The notes: generated from the sequence alone by a model not told the origin. 64,000 bases of DNA from Amyloporia xantha (GCA_036971615.1 JAYKKR010000024.1:606766-670765); one strand, 5' to 3'. Counted from the stretch's first letter, positions 19,723 to 30,946 are shown. Translations and numbers: made by a program.

Positions 19723-22420
19723 ATGTCTGACACCACCATCCGCCAATTGACCATTGATACCGCGACCGCGCGTCTGGGTGCCGCGCTTGCCTGCGCTCCC
19801 CTCCCTGAAGCACCGGAGTACATGCGTTATGAGCAAATGGTCTACACCGAGTTTGTGAGTACAACGATGAGCTCGCTGTCAAACAACTAATATGTTCATC
19901 CACATTAGAAAAAGGGCTGGCACGCCTTCCGCGACGCGCCCAAAGATGTGAAAAGGTCGCTTCGCGTCCCAGCATTGTTGTTCAGTGCGGTGCTGGAGTA
20001 CGTGGCGTCTAGGAACGGCGCCGACCTTCGCCGCATTCGGGTCGATGACCCGCGGATTTCTGCCGAGCGGAAGAAGGAATTTGTTGTGCCTGCCCCTACT
20101 CGGGAGGTCGAGCTGGGGAAGGACCAGTGGTGGACTGTAAGAGGTAAGCAACATTTTTGTCATTTGTCTAGGGAACTGACTGAGACTTTGTATTTACCAG
20201 CGGAAGCTCCTGTTCCTGCCGCTGCATCTGGCGGACCAACATCGCCGAGCGCGCAACCTGGAAGCGTCAAAGTCCCGCGCGAGTGGCCAAAAGCGGAAGT
20301 CGTCCGCTGATCAGGACATGGAGCCCGCCCCCACCAAAACTGCGAAGCCATCCCGTCAGGCCGACGCCGCGACCGAATCCCGCCCGTCCCAGCAGCGCGC
20401 GGTATCCCAGTCTGCGGCGAGCACGTCCTCACAGCCACCCCCATTGGCAGGCAAGGGCACTGTTTGCGTCGCGCAGCCATCGCAAGCAAAGCCCAGCCAT
20501 CAGTCACTCAAGAACATAGGCAAGCATGACTCCCGCGAAAATCGCACCCACATTCCCTACGTCAGCGTGCCCCGTATGGCTGCCCAATCGAGCAGAACCA
20601 CTGTAGCTCCTGTCGACAAGTCCGGGGCCACGGGGGCAAGGAAGCGGTCACGGCAGGAAGCAGAGGATGCGGATGAGGAGGATACGGACGATACGGACGA
20701 TGAGGGGGTCATGACAAGGATGATGGTCCCGACGAGAATGACGAGGAGGTGGATGACGACAGTGAGGAGGAAGCATCCCCGTCGCAAAGGAAAGGCAAGA
20801 AAATGGCAGGAAAGGGCATTCCTCGGAGGTCGACGCGGGGAAAGGAGGGAACCGACAAGGAGGAGACCGAGAAGGAGAAGGAGATCCGCGCCAAAGCCGC
20901 TGCCGAGGTCGCGAAGATTGAGGATGCAGCCAAGGACGCGACTGTATCAGTAAGTACTGTCATCGCGTCACCTTCACGCTACTCACCCATCTTTTTGCTA
21001 GCTGGTACCGTGCACGCTGTGCATCGCGAATAAGCAGCCTTGCAAGGTCGCGCCATCATCTTTCGCGCGCTGCATCCGCTGCGCGCGGAGCAAAGGCAAA
21101 TGCTCTTTGGCCCCTCGGACACCCACCGGCAAGGCAATCAGCGGCCGCAAGAATGTCACGGAAACCGCGACAGCATTCCAGGAGTACGCCCGGCAATGCA
21201 TCAAGGATGGCATCAAGCCACCGACCAACACGGTCTACTCGCGCGATGCAGGCTTTTTGCATCAAGATGAAAAGGGCCACAATGTCCTTCCCGATGGGCA
21301 GTTGTACGAGGTGTACAAGGTGAACTTGACGAAGGCGCCCGGACCTAAGACGTCCGCGACTACGACCACACCCAAAGTCGTGCAAGCGCTGCCGAAGAGC
21401 AAGAGGGCAAAGCGCGACCCGAGGTTGAAACCCACCCCACCCCCCATTGACGTGGAGCGAGAAGGGTTGACAGCCCCGGCGAATCCAGGACCCAGTCGGG
21501 CGCCCGTCGCGAAGACACCGGGCGTTGGGCAACCCCCTTCGCGCAACGCGAGCTCGTCGCGGAAATCTCAGGTCACCTTCAGCAAACTGAACGCTAATGA
21601 GCCTGACGAAGAGCAGGAAGAGGAAGTCGACGAGCTCGAGAACGACACTCACGGCAGTGTTCACCCCAGCGATCGCGACATGGAGTGGGATGCCGAGCCG
21701 CGAGAACTAGCCGCGAAGGAACGAAAGTTAGCAGCCAAGGAGCGAGAGTTGGCCGCGAAGGAGCGCCTCCAGGCCCGGCAGCTCCAGAAAGCGGTTCGTG
21801 CTCTCGAGGCCAAGTTTGCTTCACTGGACGATGAGCTCGACCACGAGCTGCCGTCATTGGCTTCGAGGGTGGAGATCCGCAGCGTGTTGGAAGACGCATC
21901 CGTGAAGCTGCAGGAATATTCCAAAGACCACATCAAGGATGCAGTGGCTCCCGTGAACTCGAAGATCTCGTCTCTTTCCAAGCGGCTTTCCGAGGTCGAG
22001 ATTGCGACAGGAGGTAATCTGCAGGCACGGATCAAGCAGCTCGAGGAGCGCCATAATGGCATGGACAAGTACGTGAGGACGCTGGGCAGCAACTACAACA
22101 CGCTGGGAACGATTGTGGAGTCCTCGAGCCAGCGCATTAAAGTGCTCGCGGACACCCTCAACGCCGTCGAGCCTGCAGAGCTTCGCGACTCTGTTGTCAA
22201 CCTTCGCGAGGAGGTGAAGAAGATGCAGCAGAGCCTGGATGCGTTTTCAGTCGAAGCATCCCTGAGCGCCATTTCCGCGCAGATCAACGGATATGCAGGT
22301 GAGATGGAGGAGATGCGCAGGCAGCTCAATGATGTGGCTAGGACGCACGCCTTCAGGCCCGGGCCCCTGTTCCCCGTACATACCCCCACCGCGGCCCCCT
22401 TTCACGCCTACTCAAAGTAG
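19723..22420 (+). CDS. Cysteine-cluster, coiled-coil protein (copy 1)
   Basis: Exon 1 (19723-19854) starts MSDTTIRQLTIDTATA. Exon 2 starts at 19909 with KKGWHAFRDAPKDVKRSLRV and contains SRNGADLRRIRVDDPRIS. Then comes a long Ser/Pro-rich and Asp/Glu-rich linker. After an intron the cysteine cluster follows: CTLCIANKQPC and CIRCARSKGKC, i.e. two C-x2-C-x6-C units, a plausible zinc-binding, DNA-binding module. FQEYARQCIKDGIKP and DAGFLHQDEKGHNVLP follow, then about 230 residues of coiled coil (EPRELAAKERKLAAKEREL onward) to 22420. A G-run near 20706 interrupts the acidic linker; copy 2 carries an extra G nearby that restores it. Architecture suggests a nuclear DNA-binding scaffold. A paralogue lies on the minus strand at 58383-61147. 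Exact intron positions between 20145 and 20320 are uncertain. Confidence 0.66.
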
Positions 22421-23267
22421 TGCATCTGGGAGCTCGCAAGACAGCAGCGCGGGCGCACGCGCTTGCGGAAATGCCTTCGGCTCGACCCTCAACAAGGGCG
22501 CAGGAGGACCACAGTGAGGAGCGAAGCCGCGGAGGGTATCAGGGTGTCGCGGACTGTCCGTAGAGTAGCCGCTGTAGTTTTAGCATATACGTATCGCCCA
22601 GCCGCGACAGAATGGGACTTCAACAGTCCCACATGAAATATATTAGCTAACTCAATCTTTACAAGTCGTGTGATTGTAAACGACGCAACTCCATAGGTGA
22701 GGAATCCACCGCGACACGTCCGAAATCCACCGCGACACTTCAGAAATCCACCGCGAACTTGCATCCGCGACCGAATCCTCCAAGGCACTAGAAAGCTGCT
22801 CTCTGAAGGTCATGACAGCAGCACGGAACCTACTTGCTTCTGCCCGCGACAATGTTTGCCGTTCACTCGCGACAATTGCTCGCGGGGTGCCTGCCTCAGC
22901 CACTGGGCTCCTATCCACTTTCAAGTCGACCCGTGCAATTTCGCTGTTGACACCCTCCGGCTTCCCGCGTCGCCGCGACACTTGCTTTCAGAATTGGCTG
23001 ATATCCTTACATTCCCTGTGCGGGAGATTCGCATTATATGCCCCTAGCTATTGACTGGGAGAAACACTCAAAATACCTCAGTTAATAAAGGCTCACAAAG
23101 GCTATTTTTGCAAACACATCCCGCCCGACACCTTTGTCGCGACGATTGGACACAAACTCGGACAGCCTTCGCGCGTTACAGTAGTGCACCTCTTGAGGGA
23201 AAATGCGCCCACGACAGGCTTACGCCTGACGCTCCCGTACGTCAATGTTGTAACTATCTCGCGACCA
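22421..23267. other. Region downstream of the coiled-coil gene, rich in TCGCG/CGCGA (copy 1)
   Basis: Contains one minus-strand reading frame listed separately (22652-22981) and otherwise nothing recognised. The pentamers TCGCG/CGCGA are very frequent here. Confidence 0.4.
22652..22981 (-). CDS. Small protein with three 7-residue repeats (copy 1), uncertain
   Basis: A 109-codon frame with a helical middle (RAEASRFRAAVMTFREQLS) and a C-terminal tandem repeat SRWISEV-SRWISDV-SRWIPHL, encoded by three 21-bp DNA repeats starting at 22703, 22724 and 22745. It contains one DRSPVAEA stretch reminiscent of the RSP motif next door. Between the copies the frame differs by an in-frame 3-base indel, mildly in favour of coding. 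It could instead be the last exon of the small gene upstream. No function known. Confidence 0.35.
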   Translation of the reverse strand: MSRRRGKPEGVNSEIARVDLKVDRSPVAEAGTPRAIVASERQTLSRAEASRFRAAVMTFREQLSSALEDSVADASSRWISEVSRWISDVSRWIPHLWSCVVYNHTTCKD

Positions 23268-24103
23268 TCACAATACGTATATATTTGCATTTCTACACAT
23301 GAGGGAGACTACGCGACCAATGGCGGAATATCCGCGGGAGTGAACGAAGCAGCAAATCAGGGAACCTCCTCCCGAATTGCATACAGCACGCGCGTGCCCC
23401 TTGGATTGCCTCCCTCCTGCAGCGAGCATTCTGGCCGCAATGTATTGGCCGCCTTCGGAGTGGTCAATCGTGATTTTGACTTGATCCGCCTCTGCGGTCT
23501 CCCTGTCGATGAGCTCCTGAAAATTGCAATGTCAGAACAACGAGGACAATGTGATATTTGAAACACATGAACCTACCAATGTAGGTGAATCCCACCACTC
23601 CGGATTGTCGTCGTCGCGGTCGGGCCACTCCCACCAGATTGTGTCGAGGTGGTGCTCCGAGGATAGGATTTCCTCAGGAGGCGGCGCCACTTTATACGCA
23701 ATTGGTACCGCGGCCAGCTTGTGAATGTCGAGGTCCCACTCGACATCGAACCGCGTGTGCGCGACCGCGGCGTGGATAATCTGCGGCAACCTCACCTCCT
23801 TCCCCCCGCGGGCGAGCACAATCTCGCCAAGGTTCGCAAGACTGTCGCGCTGTGTGTGGTTAATCAGCGCGATGAGCTCAACTTGTCAATGATAGTGACT
23901 AACGAGTTCTTTGATAAGGGCGACCTTCCAGCGATCATACTGGAGGTCCGTCCGGGGAGATCACCGGATGCAATCCGTTCATTGAGCCTCCGTATGGCCT
24001 GCTCCATCCGCCACGCGCGGTAGCGGAACATGCGGGTCGCGGTCTTCTCGAGTTGATGGGCGGATGCTTGGGCAGACATTTGAGCCGGGAGGACAGAAGA
24101 CAT
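23268..24103 (-). CDS. Small tandem-paralogue protein B (copy 1)
   Basis: The first exon starts MSSVLPAQMSAQASAHQLEK and continues TRMFRYRAWRMEQAIRRLNE and RIASGDLP. After one intron comes LARGGKEVRLPQIIHAAVAH, then IDTIWWEWPD-like sequence and DRDDDNPEWWDSPT. Another intron follows, and the 3' exon is uncertain. It is clearly related to the upstream gene at 24844-25606: the same FRYR.WR...A...LNER, the same LPQ.I.A, and the same EWADRDDSKPEWW block. I do not recognise the family. Two conserved Trp-rich acidic motifs suggest a folded protein. The end is placed at the first stop in the best frame. Confidence 0.5.
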
Positions 24104-24183
24104 TGCGAAATGGGAAGAGGGTGAAATGAAGATGGAGCCCTGCCCCCGCACACCTCGCCGAATATTTAGCATCTCCCACCTGG

Positions 24184-24444
24184 TCACCTCGTGGCCAAAG
24201 TGGTTCCCATACACGTGTCAACCGCGCGTTCGCGAAGCAGGGGAGGAAGAGCGGTGATGCGCATGAGAAGCAGCAACATGTCACAAAAGGCCTTGGGCTT
24301 GGGCAGATGACCTGCCTGCAGGCTTCGCTGCAACTGTCCCAACTCGGTAATAAGATTACTTTGGCGCGGATGGTTCGCGGCAATCCAAAAGGGTAAAAGC
24401 CCGCGCCGCGAGGTCTTGAGGATGTATTCGATAAGAGTTGCCAT
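24184..24444 (-). CDS. Small ORF upstream of paralogue B (copy 1)
   Basis: An 86-codon frame starting MATLIEYILKTSRRGLLPFW and ending RERAVDTCMGTTLATR. Its end resembles sequence in the same relative position upstream of paralogue A (minus strand, about 25685-25790: ITALSTVLRDLAVHTWVGIT). The duplicated unit therefore seems to be this ORF plus the small gene. It may be an upstream exon of paralogue B: a GTGACC..CAG intron with a GCTAAAT branch-like motif follows, but the phase does not fit as read. Confidence 0.4.
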   Translation of the reverse strand: MATLIEYILKTSRRGLLPFWIAANHPRQSNLITELGQLQRSLQAGHLPKPKAFCDMLLLLMRITALPPLLRERAVDTCMGTTLATR

Positions 24445-24843
24445 GATGCGCGCACTCCCCGCCGATTATCGCAGAAGCGACCGCGCCAAATGCGCGTTGA
24501 GTCGTGAGTGCGACTTATGGATCTGATAATCATTGCGAAGCTCGGCGTATGAATGTGCGTCATGTCAGGCACTTCATGAACATTCTCTGATGTCCATGAA
24601 CATGCTCGGCAAATGCTGTGCATGCTATTGTCCCCGATGTGTACGGAATTTGCTATAGGCTCGGCAAAACGCGGTCGTCCATCGCTCTGACCGCGACCAA
24701 TGGCCGCGAGCTCACCGCTGATGTGAGAGTTGGGACGTACTGCCCGCCTTCGTGCTATGCATTCCAACGATCCTCAATCTCATGGACACCGGGTGATCTT
24801 GCAACAACATTGTATTGAGACGCGAGAAAATACAACAGACGTG
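24445..24843. other. Spacer between the tandem small paralogues (copy 1)
   Basis: Nothing recognised apart from frequent TCGCG/CGCGA words. Presumably holds the promoter of the downstream unit. Confidence 0.35.
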
Positions 24844-25606
24844 CTACAATAAAGTCGACCCTCCAGCCGCGGTGGCAGGCGCGTCCTCCTTGACAGCACC
24901 GAGCACGCGGAGAATTCCCTGCTTATCGCGCGTCCTCATCGCGAGCATCCTCTCCGTGATGGTTGAAAGGTGCCTCGCAAGCTCCTCCGCCTGACGCAGG
25001 CAGTCGACGTCGAAGTTCTCCGTGACGACGTAGTCCTACAGTGTGAAGAATGAGACTGAATAACTTACGGAGGAATATTGAAAGAACTCACCCCAGTTGG
25101 TGAGCGCCACCATTCAGGTTTCGAGTCATCTCGGTCGGCCCACTCCCACCAGATGCTGGACAGATGATCCTCCGAAGTCACCATGTCCTCCGGGGAGGCG
25201 CGATAGGGAGCGCAATAGGGATCGCGGCGAGCGCGCGGATGTCGATCGTCCACTTGACGCCGAACATTGTCTGGTCGATCATGGCCTGAATGACTTGGGG
25301 CAAATCGATTGCCTTTCCGCGCCGCGCGAGGACCAACTCTGCCAGGCACTGTCGAGTTTCTCGCTGTGCACGAGGTGGTCAGCAGCGTCATCATGTAACC
25401 AGATGGTGGTGACTCACAAATTCAAATGTGAGTGCCTCTCGCCACCGAATGTACTGTAAGTCATTGCGCGGGAGATCCCCAGAGTCGAGACGCTCATTCA
25501 ACCTGAGCAGTGCTTCCTGGATGCGCCAAGTGCGATAGCGGAACATCCGCATCGCGATGCGTTCCATGTGCTGGGCAGACGCCGCGGAAGATGTTGCGGC
25601 CGGCAT
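24844..25606 (-). CDS. Small tandem-paralogue protein A (copy 1)
   Basis: Start at 25606 (MPAATSSAASAQHMERIAMR), then MFRYRTWRIQEALLRLNERL and DSGDLPRNDLQYIRW. After an intron comes LAELVLARRGKAIDLPQVIQ, then WTIDIRA and HLSSIWWEWADRDDSKPEWW. The last exon is DYVVTENFDVDCLRQAEELA to GGSTLL at 24844. It is about 220 residues and paralogous to the gene at 23268-24103. The last exon looks like an amphipathic helix. The family is unknown. Both paralogues read in the same direction and lie upstream of, and divergent from, the KDZ gene at 25865. In copy 1 a base is missing in the middle exon near 25198 relative to copy 2. Confidence 0.55.
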
Positions 25607-25864
25607 GGCAGGGAACAAAGATGAGAGCGATTGAACTGGGGCGCTGCCTCCACACACTTTGTCGAATATTTAGCATATCGCACCTAGTCACCTCGTGGCC
25701 AAAGTTATTCCCACCCACGTGTGTACCGCGAGGTCGCGAAGCACGGTGGATAGAGCGGTGATAAACATGATAAGCCGCGCGTCTCGGTAACGATTGCTTT
25801 ATCTTGAGCAGAATGACTATGGACCGGGGCTTGAGCCATCCGTCCTGCCTCGTTCATTGCAGCT

Positions 25865-28800
25865 ATGAAACCGCGACCTCGCGGGACAATCATCACGGTA
25901 GGGCGCGGTGTTCGCTACGGTACAAGACTCGAGAAGCATACGACGCGGGGAGTTGAGTATGTATTCAGGGACAATCACGAAGGGGAGCGAACTCCTAGCC
26001 GATCACCCTCGAAATCTCCAAGAAAAACGCCAACTCGAGCGAACACCGCGATGCCGTCACCGGATGATATCCGCGAAGATCCGCCCATTGAAATGCCCCC
26101 ACTGCGGCATAAGGTAAAACTGCTTTGAATGGTTGTCGAGCGGGATTGCTGATGGCGAGATGTGTCACAGGGCCAGAATGACTTTATGCGAGACTGGCTT
26201 CCCCACCGCGAGGCTTATCTCGCCTGCCTGTTGGAGCGAGAAGCACCGCCACTGAACAGACAATGTACTAGATGCCATTCCGCGGAAGGTGATTGGCGCT
26301 GCCTTGAGTGCTACGGATGCCCCGTGACATGTCAAGAGTGCTGTCAGATCTCGCACAGTACGATGCCACTCCACCGTGTCGAAAAGTGGAGCGGCGATTT
26401 CTTCTCGCCCGCATGGCTGAATGACGCGGGCGTGCGTATCTGGTTGGGCCATCAGGGCAAGCAATGCGCGCAGGCTGCGGAAACAGAGTCGCGCGAGCAC
26501 GCGAGTCCTGAGCTTGAAGTCCGCGACCGGCCTGAGTCCCCTGTCGCGCCGCGACCCGTATTTACACCTGCATTCGCGCGCGACGGAAATCGTGGTTGTT
26601 GTGGATGTCACCGGCGTGCACGAGATCGGAGTCGGGTGGTGCTCTTGTCCGAATGCAACTAGCCCGGACAAACAACTGCTCGCAATGGGCCTTTACCCGG
26701 GGAGTACATTGCGCCCAAGAACCGCGTTCACGTTCAGAGTCCTGGACGACTTCCTGCTAACCAACAAAGAGTGCAAGACCTCCGCGATGAGCTACTATAG
26801 TAAACTCACGCGCGTAACGAACAATGCATTTCCGGATAGGGTACCGGTCGGTCCTTTGTCCTCTCGCACATCCATTCGCACTGATGTTCTTGAATAGGAC
26901 CGCTACCACGAGCTACTGCGACTTTCGCGACAATGGCGGAACCTCAAGTATCGTAAATGGCACGGATATGGCCATTCAGTGACAGCGCCCATACCACCAG
27001 GCGGGCTGGCCATCTTCTGCCCAACCTGTCCCCAACCGCGTGTCAACATACCAGATAACTATCGCGAGGACCCAGAGCAGTGAGTTTTCTGTTCCTCAAC
27101 CGGATTCGGGACATAAACACCTCTTTGTCCAGGTGGAAGTACATGCGCTCTGTCGTCATGGATGGCAACTTCAGCGCGGAGCATTTGCGCATGAGAAACC
27201 CGAACGATGATGTGGCACTCAGCGATGGCCAAGGGTTCATGGTAGGCGAAAGGCTATACAAGGAGCACCTAAAGGTGGCCTTGGAGTTCAAAGAGGTCCG
27301 TCACAGACCTTGTCGCGGTGGAGATACGCTCACATTACGCGCGCGGCTGATGGCTATAGAAGTCCGATTGTCACGACCATCGCGCGGTCAATCAGGCCAA
27401 CGCAGACCGGCATAATCTGGAGGCTACAGGGATTGGCGCGGCGGCCTGCGCTCGCCATGGGTGCTTTGTTCCACATGCCGTGGTAGATTTTCAGAAAGGC
27501 GAACGGTAAGCACCGTCGCGACGGCTGCGCGACCGCGACTGATCATATTCAACTCACAGTCAAATGAATATGGACTATGCGCTGAACAGCGTCCTCGCGA
27601 GCCTCGGGGGATCAAAACACTCCTGGTAATGTACGACATTATGTGCCAGTACAGCAAGAGACTGCACATCCGATTCAGTGGAAATCCATACCTAAAAATG
27701 CCCCCGGGGCTGACAATACGGAGCGGCATTGGACTGTTCCACGTTCATGGCCATCAAGATAGTTGCTTCCCTCGATACTCTCCCAACTTCATTGAGGGCG
27801 CGGGGCAAATAGATGGCGAGGTAATTGAAACCTTATGGGCACCCTCAACAACATATCAGGAAGCACCCGCGGGATGTCCACGGCGCATAGGAAGGAGGTC
27901 ATTGACGACCATATGAACGACTCCAACTGGAAGAAGTTGACGGGCATGGGTGCGTATTTTGTCGAGAAGGGTGTCGCGGCGGTGACATTATAGTGCACTT
28001 AGGGAACTCACTTGTCCGAAAGTGGAAGAAGGCCGCGGCCGGACGACAGGAGAGCGCCGAGGTGCTGGCACAGATGGAGGCAACCGCGAGCGATGAGCAG
28101 CTTGAATCCTGGACCGCGCAGGAGACCCGCGCCATGGGGAACCGCGACCGCGACGTGAAAGAGATGGATGTGTATGACGTCCAGTTGAAGAAGGGCAAGT
28201 GCCATCACGTTTTGCTGCTTCCTCGACCACTAGTAATATTCCTCACAGCGCCAGGGAAAGTCGCGATCCAATTAGATCTCACCCGCGAGGAGACCAATGC
28301 CGGCCGCCGTCAAGGAGTGGCCCAATGGCTCGCGAATGGAATGAAGATCCAGGAGACACAGTAGGTCATATGCATTGAACGCCGGACAACACGTTGATGC
28401 TTCACAAAACAGACTCAACATACGTGCCTTGAAGAAGAAGTTGGGGCGTCATCCATTACTCGCAGATCAGCTGCAACTTGAAGAGAAGAGACAAAGGCTA
28501 CAAAAGCGAATCGACACCTTTCAGGCATTGACATCGACATTTCTGCCTGGCCTGGACGATGAAGACGCCGATTGTCTTCGTGCACCGTATGATGGTGCAG
28601 AGTGGGTGGACCTTGAAGAGGAGATAAATCCCCTGGACGAGATGGGTGAAGTCGAGAACGAGGCACGATTTGAACCTGAGGAGGCCGCGCTCTGGCTGCC
28701 GTCTGAGTTAGGTAACGATGTGATGCATTGCCATGATCTCGGTGAGGTCGCGGAGGAGGAGCTGCGTCTCCGCGAAGGCCAAGCAAATGATGCGCTCCAC

Positions 28801-29430
28801 CTGATTCGTCTCACGATTGGCTTCCGCTCTGTACTCTACCGTACTGGAGTGAGAGCCGCGACGAGCCAACGTCTGAAGTTGCGCTCTTGGGATGATGTCG
28901 CGGTGGTGAACAAAACAGTGAATGAGAACGCGCGGATATACACCCAGGCGCGGCGCGCGATGGAAGGTCTTGGAGCAAGTCCCGCGACACTGCAGAAGTA
29001 TCAGCGCTTGGTCCGCGAAAATCTCAGATCCATCACAGCACTCATGGATAATTCCATTCGCGGAACCCGCAACACTGGTCTCTCCTGGATTTGGACAGTA
29101 GACTTGCATGGAGATGGTGCACACTCAAATTGGATGGCAGAGTGTAAGTCTGACATTTAATTCCGATGACTCTTGCTAACCTCACAATCAGTGCACCGAG
29201 TGAATTGGCTGAGAGCACGCGCGCGCCGCGACAGATGGCAAGAGGACTACACCATTCTGGTCGCGGAGATGGGGTGGACAGAAGTCAGCTTCCGTAAACG
29301 CGCGCATGCATGGTGGTCGCACGGAAACGTCCCGTACATTGGCCCGGGCCACAAGTGCTATGCCCTGCGACAAGCCGCGATGTACAATTCCTTGGGAGAC
29401 GCGCTCAGTGCGCTTTTGTGCGACATGTAA
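25865..29430 (+). CDS. KDZ-family transposase 2 (copy 1)
   Basis: Nine exons fit: 25865-26113, 26171-26840, 26898-27079, 27133-27295, 27360-27505, 27560-27949, 28003-28360, 28413-29143 and 29192-29430. Exon 2 has the CxC2 cluster (CTRCHSAEGDWRCLECYGC, CQECCQISH, WLGHQGKQC) and VVVVDVTGVHEIGVGWCSC. Exon 4 has the first catalytic motif VVMDGNFSAEHLRMRNP. Exons 5-6 have CHDHRAVNQANA, ATGIGAAACARHGCFVPHAV, VDFQKGER, YDIMCQYSKRLHIRF, HVHGHQDSC and GAGQIDGEVIETLWAP. The C-terminal half (LNIRALKKKLGRHPLLADQL onward to HRVNWLRARARRDRWQEDY) is intact in this copy. Two frame breaks are shared with copy 2 (about 26575, and the G-run at 27606-27610); one at about 27846 is specific to this copy. The gene is convergent with the TET/JBP gene 84 bp away. 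Confidence 0.9.
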
Positions 29431-29514
29431 ATAGTAATGTATCACGCTGGTTTTATTCCCGAAGTAAGAGTTTACATTGGCACTGTGACATCCCCTAACG
29501 GCCCAATTTATACT

Positions 29515-30946
29515 CTATTTGTAGTACGATGTTTCCATCCAATGAGGTGCAGCCACTCCCATTGCGGTGTGGATAGCGTCTCGCATGAAATATGCATAAC
29601 ATACGCGATCCCCTTGACACGGCGGAACAGCATGCCGCAGCACCTTGCCACATAGCGCAATCACAGATCCCGGTGGGTAATGGACTGTCAGTCCAGGTCC
29701 GTCCATCTCGAAATGGAGGTCGCGGTAGGAGCCGAATGTCGCGAGGAGGTCATACTACGGCTTCCTCGAGTTGCTGTCGCGGTGGTGCGGTGTCTCGCGG
29801 TTGGATATTATCTGGACAGCGTTGAACGGTGTCGCCCATCCCTGCATGCTGTCCCTCAACGATGGGTCCTGCATCAATCTACGCATGGTTTCGCGACCCG
29901 CCGCGTATAATGCGGGATGAACTACTGCAAGGACCGCAGATAGGATAGCGGAAGTCTCCGCGATCGCAGCCATCCATTGCCACCCGCTCACCAAGTTGGC
30001 GCCTTGCAGACTCGCGGATGCATTGAGCGCATGTGGAGGCCCCTGCAAATAATGTTTATTCCATTATTTCCTCCTGGCAGACATCATCAACTCACTACAT
30101 GACCCTGCTGATACCATGCCGGGATATATTCACACATCCTGGTGGTATTGAACATGTGGCTGGGTCGCGGAAAAGACTTCCCATCTGACGCCAACCCTTG
30201 CCATTTGCTCGCGGCCCACTATGCCTGAGCTGCTGAGTTAGAACTCCTGTCGCGATGTCCATTTCACTCTGACCTCGATGTGTCAGTTCAGTGTATCCAC
30301 ACAAGAGGTCTACCAAGTGAATACCTGACGTTGCGGTGATAATAAACCGGGAAGGAACCAACCGATGATGCGGTCATGCGCGTCGGTCAGAATCGACGGC
30401 TGGTTAATACACATAACCTTGTCTGGAAGTATGCGCGCCCACTTTGCTTTCAACGCGTCTTCCAGCTTGGCGTTCTGGCCGTTCGCTTGCAACCCTAAAG
30501 CATCCGAGTATCTGTCAACATCCCAAGGGATGCGAACTGGCCAGACATGAGCAAAGATTTACACTCCGAAGCAGAATTGTTACGAAACCACGATGAAGGA
30601 ATGCACGCGCCAGTTGGTCGGCAATCGCGCTGCATTCGCCGACAAGATACGTGCTAATATTCAACGCCACAGGAGGTGGCGGTGCCACACCGACATCGTG
30701 TCTCAGCAGGTGCAGTCTTCTACGGAACATGACTTGCATGAAAGCCGCAAGCTCGTCCGTCAAATCCATGTTTGCTAACTGTAAACTGCTCGCGGACCTT
30801 CAGGACACCGGTCGCGGTTGTGTCTCGATGCTCACCCAAATTCCTTCCGTGCGTGATATCGCGCGCAAGCTTTGTAGCGTCCCCGCCCAAGTTCGCAGAA
30901 CAACTAGGACATCGGGACCACGCGGTTCCAGCATGTATGTCCTCAT
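29515..30946 (-). CDS. TET/JBP-type 2-oxoglutarate/Fe(II) dioxygenase (copy 1), in-frame TAG
   Basis: The last exon (30042-29515) carries the double-stranded beta-helix core. It has NRETPHHRDSNSR with the H-x-D iron-binding pair, YDLLATFGSYRDLHFEMDG, YPPGSVIALCGKVLRH (distal His), then GDRVCYAYFMRD (Arg for 2-oxoglutarate), ending PHWMETSYYK. This order matches the fungal JBP1/TET oxygenase family, which oxidises 5-methylcytosine or thymine in DNA in the nucleus. Upstream exons give TYLVGECSAIADQLARAFLH, QANGQNAKLEDALKAKWARI and IPAWYQQGH. A TAG at 29755-29757 interrupts the frame four codons after HHRDSN; both copies carry it. The start at 30946 is tentative. Neighbour context (KDZ transposase tail to tail) agrees with the known KDZ-TET association. 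Confidence 0.8.
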
